Shown: positions 9,772-20,200 of the stretch, piece by piece
Numbering within the stretch: the stretch's first letter is position 1
How the letters are laid out: each line of letters opens with the position of its first letter
Source: Paraburkholderia sp. BL23I1N1
GTDB taxonomy: Bacteria; Pseudomonadota; Gammaproteobacteria; Burkholderiales; Burkholderiaceae
Length of the DNA: 64,000 bases
Assembly: GCF_003610295.1 (NCBI RefSeq)
Contig: NZ_RAPV01000001.1
Location: forward strand, 1,736,001 to 1,800,000
Direction: 5' to 3'
The notes under the pieces: generated by a model
Told to the model about the DNA's origin: nothing
What the model saw: the letters and a program-made list of their open reading frames with translations, nothing else
Database searches by the model: none
Translations under genes and position numbers: made by a program

Positions 9772-10344
9772 CTTGTTTCCTTTGCAGTCGGTGCTGGCGA
9801 GCAGCCCAACGGGTGTATCGCCGCGCGTCGCGTCGCGACAGCAGCGGCAGAGAGAGACATCGCTTCTTGGCATTCGCCGCCGAAATCGATGTCTTTCAGT
9901 TGCGGTGGTTATTCGTTGCGCCGCCGGGCCATGCACGGGTGGCATGAGTAGGATGGTGTGCCGTCGACGTGAACGACACAATGCTGTCAAAAAGGGTCTG
10001 GTATTTGAAATTCGTATAGAGGGTTTCCCCGGATACGGACAGACTTCACTCGGCAAACTCATTGCCTCGCGCACCGAGCATTTCTTGGCCGTCGATCTCC
10101 AACGTCGATGTCGATAAGCGCGGCTACCGGTGCGCACTGCACAGACCGCCGGAGATGCAGGGCTGCGTTGCAGGCAGTACACCGCATCCGTCTAGCCTTT
10201 ACCCGAAGAATAGGGGGATACCCTTATCCACTTTTCAAATAGTCGGCCGCTTTTGGCGACATTGTTTATCGGACGGTGAAGCGCGAATATTCACCCATAC
10301 CGCCATGTTTCGGGCGGAACAGTCCACGAATGGGAGCGCTTGCA
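9772..10344. promoter_or_regulatory. Divergent intergenic region between two catabolic operons
   Basis: About 570 bp with no credible gene. It separates the leftward transporter/oxidoreductase pair from the rightward LLM monooxygenase operon and should hold both promoters. The segment ccttatccacttttcaaatag (10222-10242) is notably AT-rich compared with its surroundings. No operator could be assigned with confidence. Confidence 0.4.
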
Positions 10345-11670
10345 ATGACCAAAGACGGAAAAATGAGGCTCGGCCTCTCGATGCGATATCTCGGCTATCA
10401 CGTGGCCGCCTGGAGGCATCCGGACGTGCCCGCGGACGGCGCGCTCAGTTTCGAGTACTTCCTGAGCACGGCCCGCAAGGCGGAAGCAGCGCATCTCGAC
10501 ATGGTTTTCTTTGCTGACGGTCTTGGGATCCGCGCCAATGACAATCCGAAAGGATCTCTTGCGCGTGACATGCGGAATGCTGAGTTGGAACCGATCACAC
10601 TCCTCGCCGCATTGGGCGCGACGACGTCAAATATCGGCCTGGTGGCAACCGCTTCGACCACGTACAATGAACCATTTCACATCGCGCGCAAATACGCTTC
10701 GATCGATCACATCAGCGGTGGCCGCGCCGGATGGAATGTCGTCACATCATGGTCAGATGAGGAAGCTCAAAACTTCAACAGGAACGAGAACCTTGCTTAT
10801 GAGGACCGGTACGAACGAGCCGACGAGTTCGTCGATGTCGTCAAATCCCTTTGGCGAAGCTGGGAGGATGACGCGTTCGTCCGAGACAAGGAAAGCGGAC
10901 TTTTCTACCACGAAGACAAGTTGCACGTTCCTGATCACAAGGGCAAGCACTTCCAGGTGCGGGGTCCACTGAATTCGGCGCGCACACCGCAGGGAGAGCC
11001 GATCATCGTGCAGGCCGGAGCTTCCGAGGCCGGACGTGAACTTGCTGCTAGATGCGCGGATGTGGTTTACAGTAACTCGCACGACCTGAAACATGCGCAA
11101 GATTACTACGGCGATCTTAAGGCGCGGCTTGCGAAGTATGGTCGCGAGCCCGAAGAGTTGCTAATCATGCCGGGCATTACACCGTTCGTAGGTAAGACCA
11201 GGCAAGAGGCGCAAGACAGGTTCGACCAGCTTCAGGAGCTTATCCACCCGCTGAGTGGTCTGGCCTCGCTCTATAACGCACTGGGCGACCTGTCTGGGTA
11301 TCCGCTTGACGGGCCGGTGCCGGACATCGGTGGTCAGAAACTCAGGAGCATCGCATCAAACCTCTTGGAGATGGCTCGTACTGAGAAACTCTCAATTCGG
11401 CAACTCTACCAGCGCGTCGCATCGACTTTCTGGGTACGCCTCGCGATTGGAACTGCGAGCGACATCGTTGATGAGATGGAAGAGTGGTTCAAGAATGATG
11501 GCGCCGACGGCTTCAATTTTTGCCCGGCCATCCTTCCGGGCGGCATGGAAGACATTAGTGATCTCCTCATCCCGGAACTGCGCCGCCGCGGGTTGTTCAG
11601 GGATCGCTATGAAGGACGAACTCTGCGCGAGAACCTTGGCCTCAAACCCAGCATCTTCAAGCTTGCGTGA
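10345..11670 (+). CDS. LLM-class flavin-dependent monooxygenase (NtaA/SnaA/DszA family)
   Basis: 441 residues, the usual length for two-component FMNH2-dependent monooxygenases such as nitrilotriacetate, EDTA and dibenzothiophene-sulfone oxidases. Family landmarks are ARKAEAAHLDMVFFADG, EPITLLAALGATTSNIGLVA, STTYNEPFHIARKYASIDH, SGGRAGWNVVTSW, EPIIVQAGASEAGRELAAR and, near the end, a DGFNFCPAILPGG loop. The start at 10345 has GGGAG eight bases upstream; 10330 is an alternative. A flavin reductase gene follows 27 bp later and would supply reduced FMN, so the pair forms a complete two-component oxygenase. The substrate is unknown; the family attacks C-N, C-S or sulfonate carbons. Confidence 0.88.
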   Translation: MTKDGKMRLGLSMRYLGYHVAAWRHPDVPADGALSFEYFLSTARKAEAAHLDMVFFADGLGIRANDNPKGSLARDMRNAELEPITLLAALGATTSNIGLVATASTTYNEPFHIARKYASIDHISGGRAGWNVVTSWSDEEAQNFNRNENLAYEDRYERADEFVDVVKSLWRSWEDDAFVRDKESGLFYHEDKLHVPDHKGKHFQVRGPLNSARTPQGEPIIVQAGASEAGRELAARCADVVYSNSHDLKHAQDYYGDLKARLAKYGREPEELLIMPGITPFVGKTRQEAQDRFDQLQELIHPLSGLASLYNALGDLSGYPLDGPVPDIGGQKLRSIASNLLEMARTEKLSIRQLYQRVASTFWVRLAIGTASDIVDEMEEWFKNDGADGFNFCPAILPGGMEDISDLLIPELRRRGLFRDRYEGRTLRENLGLKPSIFKLA

Positions 11671-11697
11671 TCCGTCATAGTCCAGGCAGGTGACCAA

Positions 11698-12198
11698 ATG
11701 CAAACCATCGATTCAAGAGCTAACTTCCAGCAGGCGATGTCGTTGTTCGCTGCCGGCGTTACAGTTATTACCGCAATGCACGACGCAAAGCCGGTCGGCC
11801 TCATCGCTACATCGGTATGCAGTCTATCCGACGACCCGCCGTCGGTCATCGTCTGCGTGAACAAGAGCGCTTCGTCCCACGACGCGATCCTGAGGGCAGG
11901 TAGTTTTGCCGTAAATCTCCTTTCGACAGCGCACTGCGGGGTCGTTGACACATTTCGCAAAACTAAAGGGCAAGCCCGCTTCACTTCCAACCAATGGGCA
12001 TCTCTCGTGACCGGTGCACCGGTCCTGGCTGATGCAACGGTTGCATTGGACTGTGAAATCAGTGATCAGCATGACGGATTCACCCACTCCATCATCGTTG
12101 GAGTGATCAGAGAGATTGCATTTAATGAGACCGCTGATGCGGGATGCCTTCTGTGGCACGAACGCGGTTTTGCACGGAGCGCACCTCTGACTATTTGA
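11698..12198 (+). CDS. Flavin reductase, FMN-binding split-barrel (HpaC/NtaB-like)
   Basis: 166 residues, the standard size for NAD(P)H:flavin reductases of two-component monooxygenases. FQQAMSLFAAGVTVITA starts the split barrel. The flavin-contact region is GLIATSVCSLSDDPPSVIVC, followed by SFAVNLLSTAH and a late VGVIREIAF and CLLWHERGFA. The start at 11698 has GGCAGGTG upstream. It is directly downstream of the LLM monooxygenase, to which it should pass free reduced FMN. Confidence 0.88.
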   Translation: MQTIDSRANFQQAMSLFAAGVTVITAMHDAKPVGLIATSVCSLSDDPPSVIVCVNKSASSHDAILRAGSFAVNLLSTAHCGVVDTFRKTKGQARFTSNQWASLVTGAPVLADATVALDCEISDQHDGFTHSIIVGVIREIAFNETADAGCLLWHERGFARSAPLTI

Positions 12199-12397
12199 CT
12201 GCGGACGCCGGTGCTTCAAGTCGAACGGATTGTCGGCCAGTGTAATCGCTCATCGTGACCGAATCTTTATTGAGTAGTGCCAGCCGCGAAGCACCAGGAA
12301 GGCCCGACCGTCAGAACACCGTGGTCGGTACATCCTTGCGACGCTGGTCCGAAACATAGATGATGGCTGTTGAAAGTGGGCTATCAACTGGGAAACT

Positions 12398-13315
12398 ATG
12401 AACATCCGGCAACTTGAAGCATTCCGCACGACTATGATGGTCGGCACTGTAAACGGTGCTGCGGACTTACTGGGGCTGTCTCAGCCATCGGTGAGTCGCT
12501 TGATCACCGAGCTCGAAAAGGAGCTCGGCGTGACATTGTTCAACCGCGCTGCTGGCAGGCTGGTGCCGACGCCTGAAGGAAGGATGATCCACGAGCAAGT
12601 AGAGAACACATTCCGTGCGTACCAAAAGATCGGGGAACTTGCCGCTGATGTGAGGAAACTTCGCGTAGGCAGCGTCTCGATCGCATGCATGCCGGCCCTA
12701 GGAATAACTTTTTTGCCGGCAGTCATAGCCCGGTTTTGTGAAACTCATCCAGACGTTGATATCTCACTGGATGTTCAAAGCTCCACGAAGGTGGAAGACT
12801 GGATTGCGACGGAACGAATCGATCTTGGCCTTGCAGAAGTACCTTACGACCGCGAGGACCTTTCAGTAGACGAATTCTGTAATGTTCCCTACTACGTCGT
12901 CATGAAGAAGGGGGACCAGCTCGCGGAAAAGTCGATGCTTTCACCGACGGATTTCGAAGGGCGTACGTTTATTTCCACCACGGCGCACTATCAAGCCCGG
13001 CCGCATGTTGATCGCCTTTTCGAATCGCGAGACGTACACCGTGTCATGCGCGTCGATACCTCGTTCTCCCACTCAACATGCGAGTTGGCCGCACTGGGAA
13101 TGGGTGTCGGTTTTATCGATCCATTCAGTGTTCACGGATACCTTGATCGGGTCGATGTTCGTCTCGTAGACCCTTGCATTACCTTCAGGGTTGGACTGCT
13201 ATACCCAAGGTCTCGCCCGTTGTCGAAAGTAGGGCGAACATTTGTTTTGTTTATGAAGGAGTGTCGTGACCGATGGTTCGCTGAGGTGGCCGCAGCTTGC
13301 AGACCTCCTGTATGA
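12398..13315 (+). CDS. LysR-family transcriptional regulator
   Basis: 305 residues. The N-terminal winged helix is MNIRQLEAFRTTMMVGTVNG followed by AADLLGLSQPSVSRLITELE. The ligand-binding half is a periplasmic-binding-type fold starting at LRVGSVSIACMPALG. It lies 200 bp after the flavin reductase gene and before the nitroreductase, on the same strand, and may control this catabolic block in response to a pathway intermediate. The start at 12398 has GGGA seven bases upstream. Confidence 0.88.
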   Translation: MNIRQLEAFRTTMMVGTVNGAADLLGLSQPSVSRLITELEKELGVTLFNRAAGRLVPTPEGRMIHEQVENTFRAYQKIGELAADVRKLRVGSVSIACMPALGITFLPAVIARFCETHPDVDISLDVQSSTKVEDWIATERIDLGLAEVPYDREDLSVDEFCNVPYYVVMKKGDQLAEKSMLSPTDFEGRTFISTTAHYQARPHVDRLFESRDVHRVMRVDTSFSHSTCELAALGMGVGFIDPFSVHGYLDRVDVRLVDPCITFRVGLLYPRSRPLSKVGRTFVLFMKECRDRWFAEVAAACRPPV

Positions 13316-13465
13316 CTCCGCAGAGACTCTTCTAACCCCGGGGTGGCACCGGCGGTGTCGATTGATTTCTTGAATAGGTTAAGACTCAGGCGTGACTCCA
13401 GAGACATCCGTCTCAAATGTTGCGTCTATTTTTGGTTTCGAATAGATCGTTATCGAGCTCTGACT

Positions 13466-14068
13466 ATGGCTATCAAAACGCTTCGCATACCTAGCTATCC
13501 AATCGATGCGCAGTTCGTCGAGCGCTGGTCACCTCGCGCCTTCACATTGGATCCTATCGATGAGGGTACCGTTCTCACTATTCTCGAAGCCGCCCGTTGG
13601 GCTCCTTCCTCTTATAACTCTCAGCCTTGGCGGTTTGTTTGCGTCCATCGGGACACGGATCACTGGGACTCGTTTCTTTCGTTTTTGAATGACTTCAACC
13701 GCTCGTGGGCAGTCCGTGCCGCGGCGATCGTTGTGGTTATGTCAAAGCGGACATTTCGGATACCTGGAAAAGATGAGGAACTATCGTTGCCCACGCATTC
13801 ATTTGACGCTGGAGCTGCCTGGGCGTTTCTTGCGTTGCAGGCTAGCCTTATAGGGTGGGGCGCTCATGCTCTTGCAGGGATCAACAGCGACCACATCCGT
13901 AGCGAACTGAGCATTCCAGACGATTTTTCAATCGAAGCTTGCGTAGCAGTGGGCCGGGCTGGGGATGCTGCGCTACTTCCGCATTTTCTCCAGCCAAAGG
14001 AGGTGCCGAGTGACCGTCGACCACTGGTCGACATGGCGGCGGAAGGACGTTTTGTCGACGGAACATAA
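13466..14068 (+). CDS. Nitroreductase-family flavoprotein
   Basis: 200 residues. VERWSPRAFTLDPI is the usual 'RRS-R' opening of the nitroreductase fold, LEAARWAPSSYNSQPWRFV is the signature FMN-binding stretch, and GAAWAFLALQASLIGWGAHA followed by EACVAVGRAGD completes the dimer-interface FMN site. Such enzymes reduce nitro groups, quinones or enoyl/dehydro bonds with NAD(P)H. The start at 13466 is the first Met that gives a normal family N-terminus; its ribosome site is weak. Positioned within the monooxygenase block, so a role in the same catabolic route is possible but unproved. Confidence 0.82.
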   Translation: MAIKTLRIPSYPIDAQFVERWSPRAFTLDPIDEGTVLTILEAARWAPSSYNSQPWRFVCVHRDTDHWDSFLSFLNDFNRSWAVRAAAIVVVMSKRTFRIPGKDEELSLPTHSFDAGAAWAFLALQASLIGWGAHALAGINSDHIRSELSIPDDFSIEACVAVGRAGDAALLPHFLQPKEVPSDRRPLVDMAAEGRFVDGT

Positions 14069-14256
14069 CTGTTTTAGAAGCGCCATTTTCAACCACGCGT
14101 GCGGGCTCGTCGGGCTATGGGAGCTGGCGTGCGGCGGCGTGCAGACCAGGTGTCAGCAGCTAAGCACGAAGGTGCCCGAAGGGCCCGCATGCGCCGTCTC
14201 TTACGCGTTGCCCTATGACACCGGCAACGTAACAGCGCTTTTTATTAGGAGAAGCT

Positions 14257-14625
14257 ATGGAACAGTTGACTTTCGAACGGGTTTGTAAGATCGACCCGAC
14301 TCAGCTGCAGGAGAATATGAGCTATCCCGCTGACGAAATGCTAATCACTGGTAGGCCGAAGAGAATCAGCCGTCCTTTGGTGGACTTTGAACCATCACGT
14401 CCGGGTGTCGGTTTCTGGGAGGCAGAGGTTGGCGCCTGGAAGTTCGTCTATCCATCAAACCGCAACGAGATCTTCCACGTCCTGGAGGGTACCTTCTCGC
14501 TCGAGAGCGAAACCACACCACAGACTGAATTCTCCAAGGGCGACACGGGCGTTATCCCCGCCGGCTTCTCAGGAACTTTGAGAGTCACCGAGGCAGTTCG
14601 AAAGATATACGTTCTTCTCACCTGA
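14257..14625 (+). CDS. Small cupin-domain protein
   Basis: 122 residues forming a single beta barrel. GVGFWEAEVGAWKFVYPSNR, then NEIFHVLEGTFSLESE and FSKGDTGVIPAGFSGTLRV, follow the two cupin motifs of the cupin_3/DUF861 type that also includes EutQ and ureidoglycolate-related proteins. AGGAG sits seven bases before the start. It is followed by the aldehyde dehydrogenase gene. A role as a small isomerase, binding protein or auxiliary dioxygenase is possible; metal ligands are incomplete (one clear His, one Glu), so activity is uncertain. Confidence 0.75.
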   Translation: MEQLTFERVCKIDPTQLQENMSYPADEMLITGRPKRISRPLVDFEPSRPGVGFWEAEVGAWKFVYPSNRNEIFHVLEGTFSLESETTPQTEFSKGDTGVIPAGFSGTLRVTEAVRKIYVLLT

Positions 14626-14711
14626 GAAGCGTCACCAACGACGTCGCAAGTTGACTCGCGAAGCGTCTTCGCAAAATCGCGTTGAGCTGCATTATGACGG
14701 AAGGTAGTTAA

Positions 14712-16145
14712 ATGACCTATTCAGATACCAAGCTTTTCATTAACGGAACTTGGTGTGACGCACTTGATGGAGCGACCATCAATGTGATCAGCCCTTCGAC
14801 CGGCGAAAGGATTGGCGTGGTCGCCTGCGCGGCAAAGGAGGACCTTGAACGCGCTGCATCCGCTTCAGAAGCGGGCTTCGCTGAATGGCGCAACTTCGCA
14901 GCGGTTGAAAGAGCGAGGATAATGAGAGGCGCGGCAATGCTTCTGCGGGAGCGCGTCGAGACCATCGCTTCCCTCCTAACGCAAGAGCAGGGAAAGCCGC
15001 TTGCTGAAGCGCGGGCGGAAGTCTTCTCGGCGTCGGAGATCATCGAATGGTTCGCTGATGAAGGCTTGCGCGTCTATGGACGCGTCGTTCCGTCGCGAAG
15101 TCAGAATGTTCAACAACTCGTGTTGAAGGAACCGGTCGGACCGGTCGTAGCCTTTACGCCCTGGAATTTTCCGGTTAATCAGATCGCTCGAAAGCTGTCG
15201 GCCGCGCTGACCACGGGCTGCTCTTTCATTGTGAAAGCGCCGGAAGAGACGCCCGCCTCGCCGGCGGCGCTTATTCGGGCATTTTCGGACGCAGGCGTTC
15301 CTCGGGGCGTTTTAGGTCTCGTCTTCGGGAATCCTGCGGAAGTTTCTGAGTTTCTTGTTTCCCATCCAGCAGTTCGGAAGGTCACGTTCACAGGATCAAC
15401 GGCTATCGGCAAGCAGCTGGCCAGTCTGGCCGGCCGACATATGAAACGGACGACGATGGAACTGGGCGGTCATGCGCCAGTCATCATCGCTGCAGACGCT
15501 GATGTCGAGGAGGCTGCGAAAGTTTTAGGTGCCGCAAAATTCAGAAACGCGGGACAGGTCTGCGTTTCGCCCACGCGATTCCTCGTGCATAACAGCTTGC
15601 GCGGGTCGTTCGAGGCTGCGATGGTCGCGTATGCCGAACAGTTGCAAATAGGTGACGGTCTGGAAAAAAGCACGTCGCTAGGGCCGTTGGCAAATAAGCG
15701 TCGCTTGGCGGCCATGAAAGAGGTCGTGAGCAACGCACGTGAGTCTGGAGCCACGTTGTTGACGGGTGGAAACGAGATCGGCGATCGAGGCAATTTTTTC
15801 GCGCCTACGGTGCTTTCCGACGTGCCATTAACCGCCGCGATCTTCAATGAGGAGCCTTTTGGTCCTGTCGCTGCGATACGAGGATTCGATGCCCTCGACG
15901 AAGCGATATCAGAAGCGAACAGGCTTCCGTATGGACTTGCGGGATACGCATTCACGAATTGCGTGAAGAGCGTACATCAGCTTTCGCAACGCCTGAATGT
16001 TGGAATGCTATGGATTAATCAGGGCGCTACGCCGTGGCCTGAAATGCCGTTCGGCGGCGTCGGGGATTCCGGTTACGGTTCGGAAGGCGGTCCTGAGGCG
16101 TTGGAACCTTATTTGGTTACCAAAGCCGTCACGATCAAAAGCTGA
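14712..16145 (+). CDS. NAD(P)-dependent aldehyde dehydrogenase, succinate-semialdehyde dehydrogenase type
   Basis: 477 residues with all catalytic elements of the superfamily: PWNFP with Asn152, coenzyme Lys175 in [22 protein letters not shown] for the dinucleotide, the general base Glu250 in MELGGHAP, and the nucleophile Cys283 in [14 protein letters not shown]. The ending [20 protein letters not shown] is typical of GabD-like semialdehyde dehydrogenases. It oxidises an aldehyde, probably a dicarboxylic semialdehyde, to the acid. Position between the monooxygenase set and the HglS/YdiJ pair suggests it delivers the acid into the 2-oxoacid route downstream. Confidence 0.88.
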   Translation: MTYSDTKLFINGTWCDALDGATINVISPSTGERIGVVACAAKEDLERAASASEAGFAEWRNFAAVERARIMRGAAMLLRERVETIASLLTQEQGKPLAEARAEVFSASEIIEWFADEGLRVYGRVVPSRSQNVQQLVLKEPVGPVVAFTPWNFPVNQIARKLSAALTTGCSFIVKAPEETPASPAALIRAFSDAGVPRGVLGLVFGNPAEVSEFLVSHPAVRKVTFTGSTAIGKQLASLAGRHMKRTTMELGGHAPVIIAADADVEEAAKVLGAAKFRNAGQVCVSPTRFLVHNSLRGSFEAAMVAYAEQLQIGDGLEKSTSLGPLANKRRLAAMKEVVSNARESGATLLTGGNEIGDRGNFFAPTVLSDVPLTAAIFNEEPFGPVAAIRGFDALDEAISEANRLPYGLAGYAFTNCVKSVHQLSQRLNVGMLWINQGATPWPEMPFGGVGDSGYGSEGGPEALEPYLVTKAVTIKS

Positions 16146-16251
16146 TCACCGACGTAGAGGCCGGATCCCTTCGCAGAAAGTAAGGCCATGGGCCAAGTCA
16201 AACCATCAAACACGTACTCCGCGGCGGCGGCGGGTTCAAGAGAATAGATCA

Positions 16252-17280
16252 ATGCACAACGCAAACGTATCCAGACTGCTCAATGTCCTACTTGGCGAAG
16301 AAAAGACTCGTGTCCTTTTTTCCACGCTCAATTTCCCCTCCATTCTCAACGACTGGGAAGAAGGCACTGTAACCCGCGCCGAGTTGGCGCAAGCGATGAA
16401 TATGGCGCTCTTCGATGATCTTCTACAGCGGTCGGAAAACGGCCGCACCTACACGAAGGAAGCGATTGCGAAGGGCGGGTCAGTGTTCTTCGATCACGGA
16501 GCGCTGCGCACGGTGCGCTGGCCCCACAACGGCGCGCTGCCGCCCGGCGAGGCCGCGTTCACTAGGATTCTTCGTCCGCTCGGCTTCAGGCTCAACGGCC
16601 GCTATCCACTCGTCAAGCTCGGCATGACCGGCCGTGCGTATGCGCACGAGGACGCACCCGATGAGATCGCCCAGTTCTTCGTCAGTGAGCTACACCCGGA
16701 GCGTTTTTCGAAGGAGTTCCAGCAGGCTGTGACGAACGTCGTCGCTTCATCCAAAGATCCGTTGACGGCGCTCGCGATCTCACAGCTTTCGGACCTGGAG
16801 CGCGACGGATCGTTGCCCGGCGACGCGGCGGAACAGTTGCTGCCCGTCATCGTCGGCGCATTCTCGCGCCAGCACGCCATTCCACGAGAGACGGATTACG
16901 ACACGTTGCTGCTTGAATCGGCGGAGATGGCATGGATCGCGACTGAGGGGAATGCCTTCAATCATGCAACAGATCGCGTCGAGGACGTATTCAGCCTTTC
17001 GGAGGATGAGAAGTCGAAGGGTCGTCCGATGAAGCCCGATGTCGAACGTTCGCGTTCTGGGCGCGTGTTCCAGACGGCTTATAGGGCGGATACAGTGCGG
17101 CGCGCTTTCCGTTCGTCCGATGGCGACGAGATTACCCGAGAGGTGCCGGGCTCGTTCTATGAGTTCATCACGCGCAAGCGTGAGTTCGATCAGGCAAAGC
17201 GCGGTTGGCAGGTAGACCTGCGCTTCGATGCGGGCAACGCCACCGGTATCTTCAAGATGACAGCCAAGGCAGCGAAGTAA
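16252..17280 (+). CDS. hglS: 2-oxoadipate dioxygenase/decarboxylase, HglS-like (DUF1338)
   Basis: 342 residues matching the DUF1338 fold (vicinal oxygen chelate relatives). Expected metal and substrate residues are in place: His82 and Arg86 in FFDHGALRTVRW, His238 in GNAFNHATDRVED, and Glu304 in GSFYEFITRKR. The spacing His82-His238 equals what I recall for Pseudomonas putida HglS (His70-His226). HglS converts 2-oxoadipate to D-2-hydroxyglutarate with loss of CO2 during D-lysine breakdown. The next gene, one base away, is a YdiJ-type D-2-hydroxyglutarate dehydrogenase, which is the next step, and this strongly supports the assignment. The start at 16252 lacks a strong ribosome site. Confidence 0.85.
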   Translation: MHNANVSRLLNVLLGEEKTRVLFSTLNFPSILNDWEEGTVTRAELAQAMNMALFDDLLQRSENGRTYTKEAIAKGGSVFFDHGALRTVRWPHNGALPPGEAAFTRILRPLGFRLNGRYPLVKLGMTGRAYAHEDAPDEIAQFFVSELHPERFSKEFQQAVTNVVASSKDPLTALAISQLSDLERDGSLPGDAAEQLLPVIVGAFSRQHAIPRETDYDTLLLESAEMAWIATEGNAFNHATDRVEDVFSLSEDEKSKGRPMKPDVERSRSGRVFQTAYRADTVRRAFRSSDGDEITREVPGSFYEFITRKREFDQAKRGWQVDLRFDAGNATGIFKMTAKAAK

Positions 17281-17281
17281 C

Positions 17282-20200
17282 GTGAAATCAGCCAGACCGT
17301 TCCAGGGGAGCTTGCCCCTTCTGCAAGCCTTAGAAGCTGAAATGCGTGCGAGGGTGCGCGGCGAAGTGCGTTTCGACGCGGGCTCCAAAGCGCTGTATGC
17401 GTCCGATGCATCAAACTATCGGCAGATACCGCTCGGCGTCGTCGTGCCCGCCGATATCGAAGATCTTGTCGCAACGCTCGACGTATGCCGTCGCAAGGAC
17501 GTTCCATTTTTGACCCGCGGAGGGGGTACCTCGCAGAACGGGCAGTGCGTGAATGTGGCCGTGGTGGCCGACGCGAGCAAGTATGTGAATCGCGTGGTAT
17601 CGGTAGATGCGAAGACGCGCACGGCCATCGTTGAGCCGGGCGCGATCTGCGACACGCTGCGCGACGCCGCCGAAGCGCACGGCCTCACGTTCGCCCCCGA
17701 CCCGGCCACGCACAGCCGATGCACGCTCGGCGGCATGATCGCCAACAACTCGTGCGGGGCGCATTCGGTGATGGCTGGGAAGACCGTGGAAAACGTTGAG
17801 GCGCTCGAGATCGCCACTTACGATGGCGCGCGCTTCTGGGTAGGCCCGACGAGCGACGCGGAACTCGATGCCATCATTTGCGAAGGTGGAAGGCGCGGTG
17901 AGATTTATCGCAAGCTGCGCGATTTGCGCGACCGCTACGCGGGTCACATCCGCGACGAGTTTCCACAAATCAAACGACGCGTCTCTGGTTTTAATCTCGA
18001 CCAGTTGCTCCCGGAGAACGGCTTCAACGTGGCGCGCGCGCTCGTCGGCACGGAAGGCACGTGCGCGGTGACGCTTCGGGCCAAGGTTCGACTGGTGCAT
18101 AGCCCGGCATGTCGCGTGCTGTTGGTGCTCGGCTTCAAGGACATTTACACAGCGGCGGATGCGGTACCGCATTTCAATCGCTTTTCACCCCTCGCCATCG
18201 AAGGGCTCGATCGCGGCATCATTCGTGGTCTGGAGGTGCGCGGACTGAAATCGGAAGAGATCGCGCTGCTGCCTGAAGGCGACGCTTGGGTCGTGCTCGA
18301 ATTCGGCGCCGACACGGTTCACGACGCGCTTTCGCAAGCGCAGGAAGCGGATGGGTACTTCAAGGCGGGCTTGGGTGGTGAGAATGTCACGAGTTTCGTC
18401 GTCGAGCAGAAGGTGAAGCAGCAGAAGATCTGGTCGATTCGTGAGACGGGTGCATCCGCTGTTTCGCTGTCGATCGATCCGGCTACGCCAGACCCGATCG
18501 TCGGCTGGGAAGATGCTGCGGTCGACCCAATGCGTCTCGGCGATTATCTGCGTCAGTTCCAGACGCTGGTCGACCGCTACGGCTACGAGACGTGCCTTTA
18601 CGGACACTTCGGCGACGGTTGCGTGCATGCGCGAATCACGTTCGATATTCGAACGCCGGAAGGCGTGCTCAGGTGGCGCGAATTCTTGCGCGATTCGGCG
18701 CAACTTGTTGTCGACTACGGCGGGTCACTGTCCGGCGAACATGGCGATGGACAAGCGAAGGCCGAGTTCCTTCCGATTATGTACGGGCCCGAAGTCATGC
18801 GGGCAATGGAGGAGTTCAAGGCCATCTGGGATCCTGCGAACCGGCTGAATCCAGGTAAGGTCGTGAACGCGTACCGCGCGGATGAGAATCTGCGCATGGG
18901 ACCGTCGTACAAGCCCGTGAAGCTCACGACGAAACTGACGTTTGCCAGCCGCGAAGGCGATGGCTTGCAGCGCGCGGTGGAGCGTTGCATCGGCATGGGG
19001 AAGTGCCGTTCTCTTGATGGCGGCACCATGTGTCCGAGTTTTCGCGCGACGCGCGAAGAAAAGTATTCGACCCGTGGCCGCGCGCATCTGCTCTGGGAAA
19101 TGCTGCAAGGAGAAGTTATCACCGACGGATGGAACAGCCGCGAGGTGAAGGAAGCGCTAGATGGCTGTCTCGCGTGCAAGGGCTGCAAGTCGGACTGTCC
19201 AACGCATACCGACATGGCGTCGTACAAGGCCGAGTTCTTGTCTCACTACTACCAGCGTCATCGCCGGCCCAGGCAGGCGATGTTCATGGGCAGGATCGGG
19301 CAATGGGCGCCGCTGGCGAGTCGTTTTCCATGGCTCACGAATCTTATGACGTCGTCGCGTTTCATCGCGCCTATCAGCAAGTGGGTCGCGGGCGTCGCGC
19401 CGCAGCGCGATCTGCCGCTTTTCGCGTCGAAACCGTTCAGACAACTTGCGGATGGTCATCGCGTACGCGACAGGCATCCGAATGCAAAGCAGACGGGCAA
19501 GGTCATTCTGTGGGTTGATACCTTCAACGATCATTTCTCGCCTCAAATTGCAAGCGCCGCATTCGATGTCCTGACACTGCTCGGATACGACGTGGTATTG
19601 CCTCACAAGCGTCTGTGTTGCGGGCGTCCGCTGTATGACTACGGGCTCATTGACCAGGCGAAGGCCTTGTTGCGACGCGCGGTCGACGAGCTATCGGAAG
19701 ACATCCTGCTCGGCGTTCCGGTCGTCGGACTTGAGCCCGGTTGTCTGTCCGTGTTCAAGGACGAATTACTCAAGCAGTTGCCGCAGGATGACATTGCGCG
19801 AAAGCTCTCGGCGCAAACGCATCTCTTGTCGGACTTCCTCGCCGAAACGGAATTTCAGTGGCCGACGCTCGATGCCGATGTCATCGTGCACGGGCATTGT
19901 CATCAGAAATCGCTGTTCGGCATGCATGGCGAAACCGCGCTGCTCGACAAACTCGGTGTGCGCTGGAAGCTGCTCGATACAGGATGCTGCGGCATGGCTG
20001 GATCGTTCGGTTTCAACAACGAGCACTATGATTTGTCGATGAAAGTAGCGGAAGACAAGCTGCTGCCGCTCTTGCGCGCAGCCCCGCCGGATGCATTGAT
20101 CATGACCAACGGCTTCAGTTGCCGTGAGCAGATCGAACAAGGTGTGAAGCGACCGGTCCTGCATATCGCCGAGCTCGCGCTTCGTGCGCTCAGGAGCGGG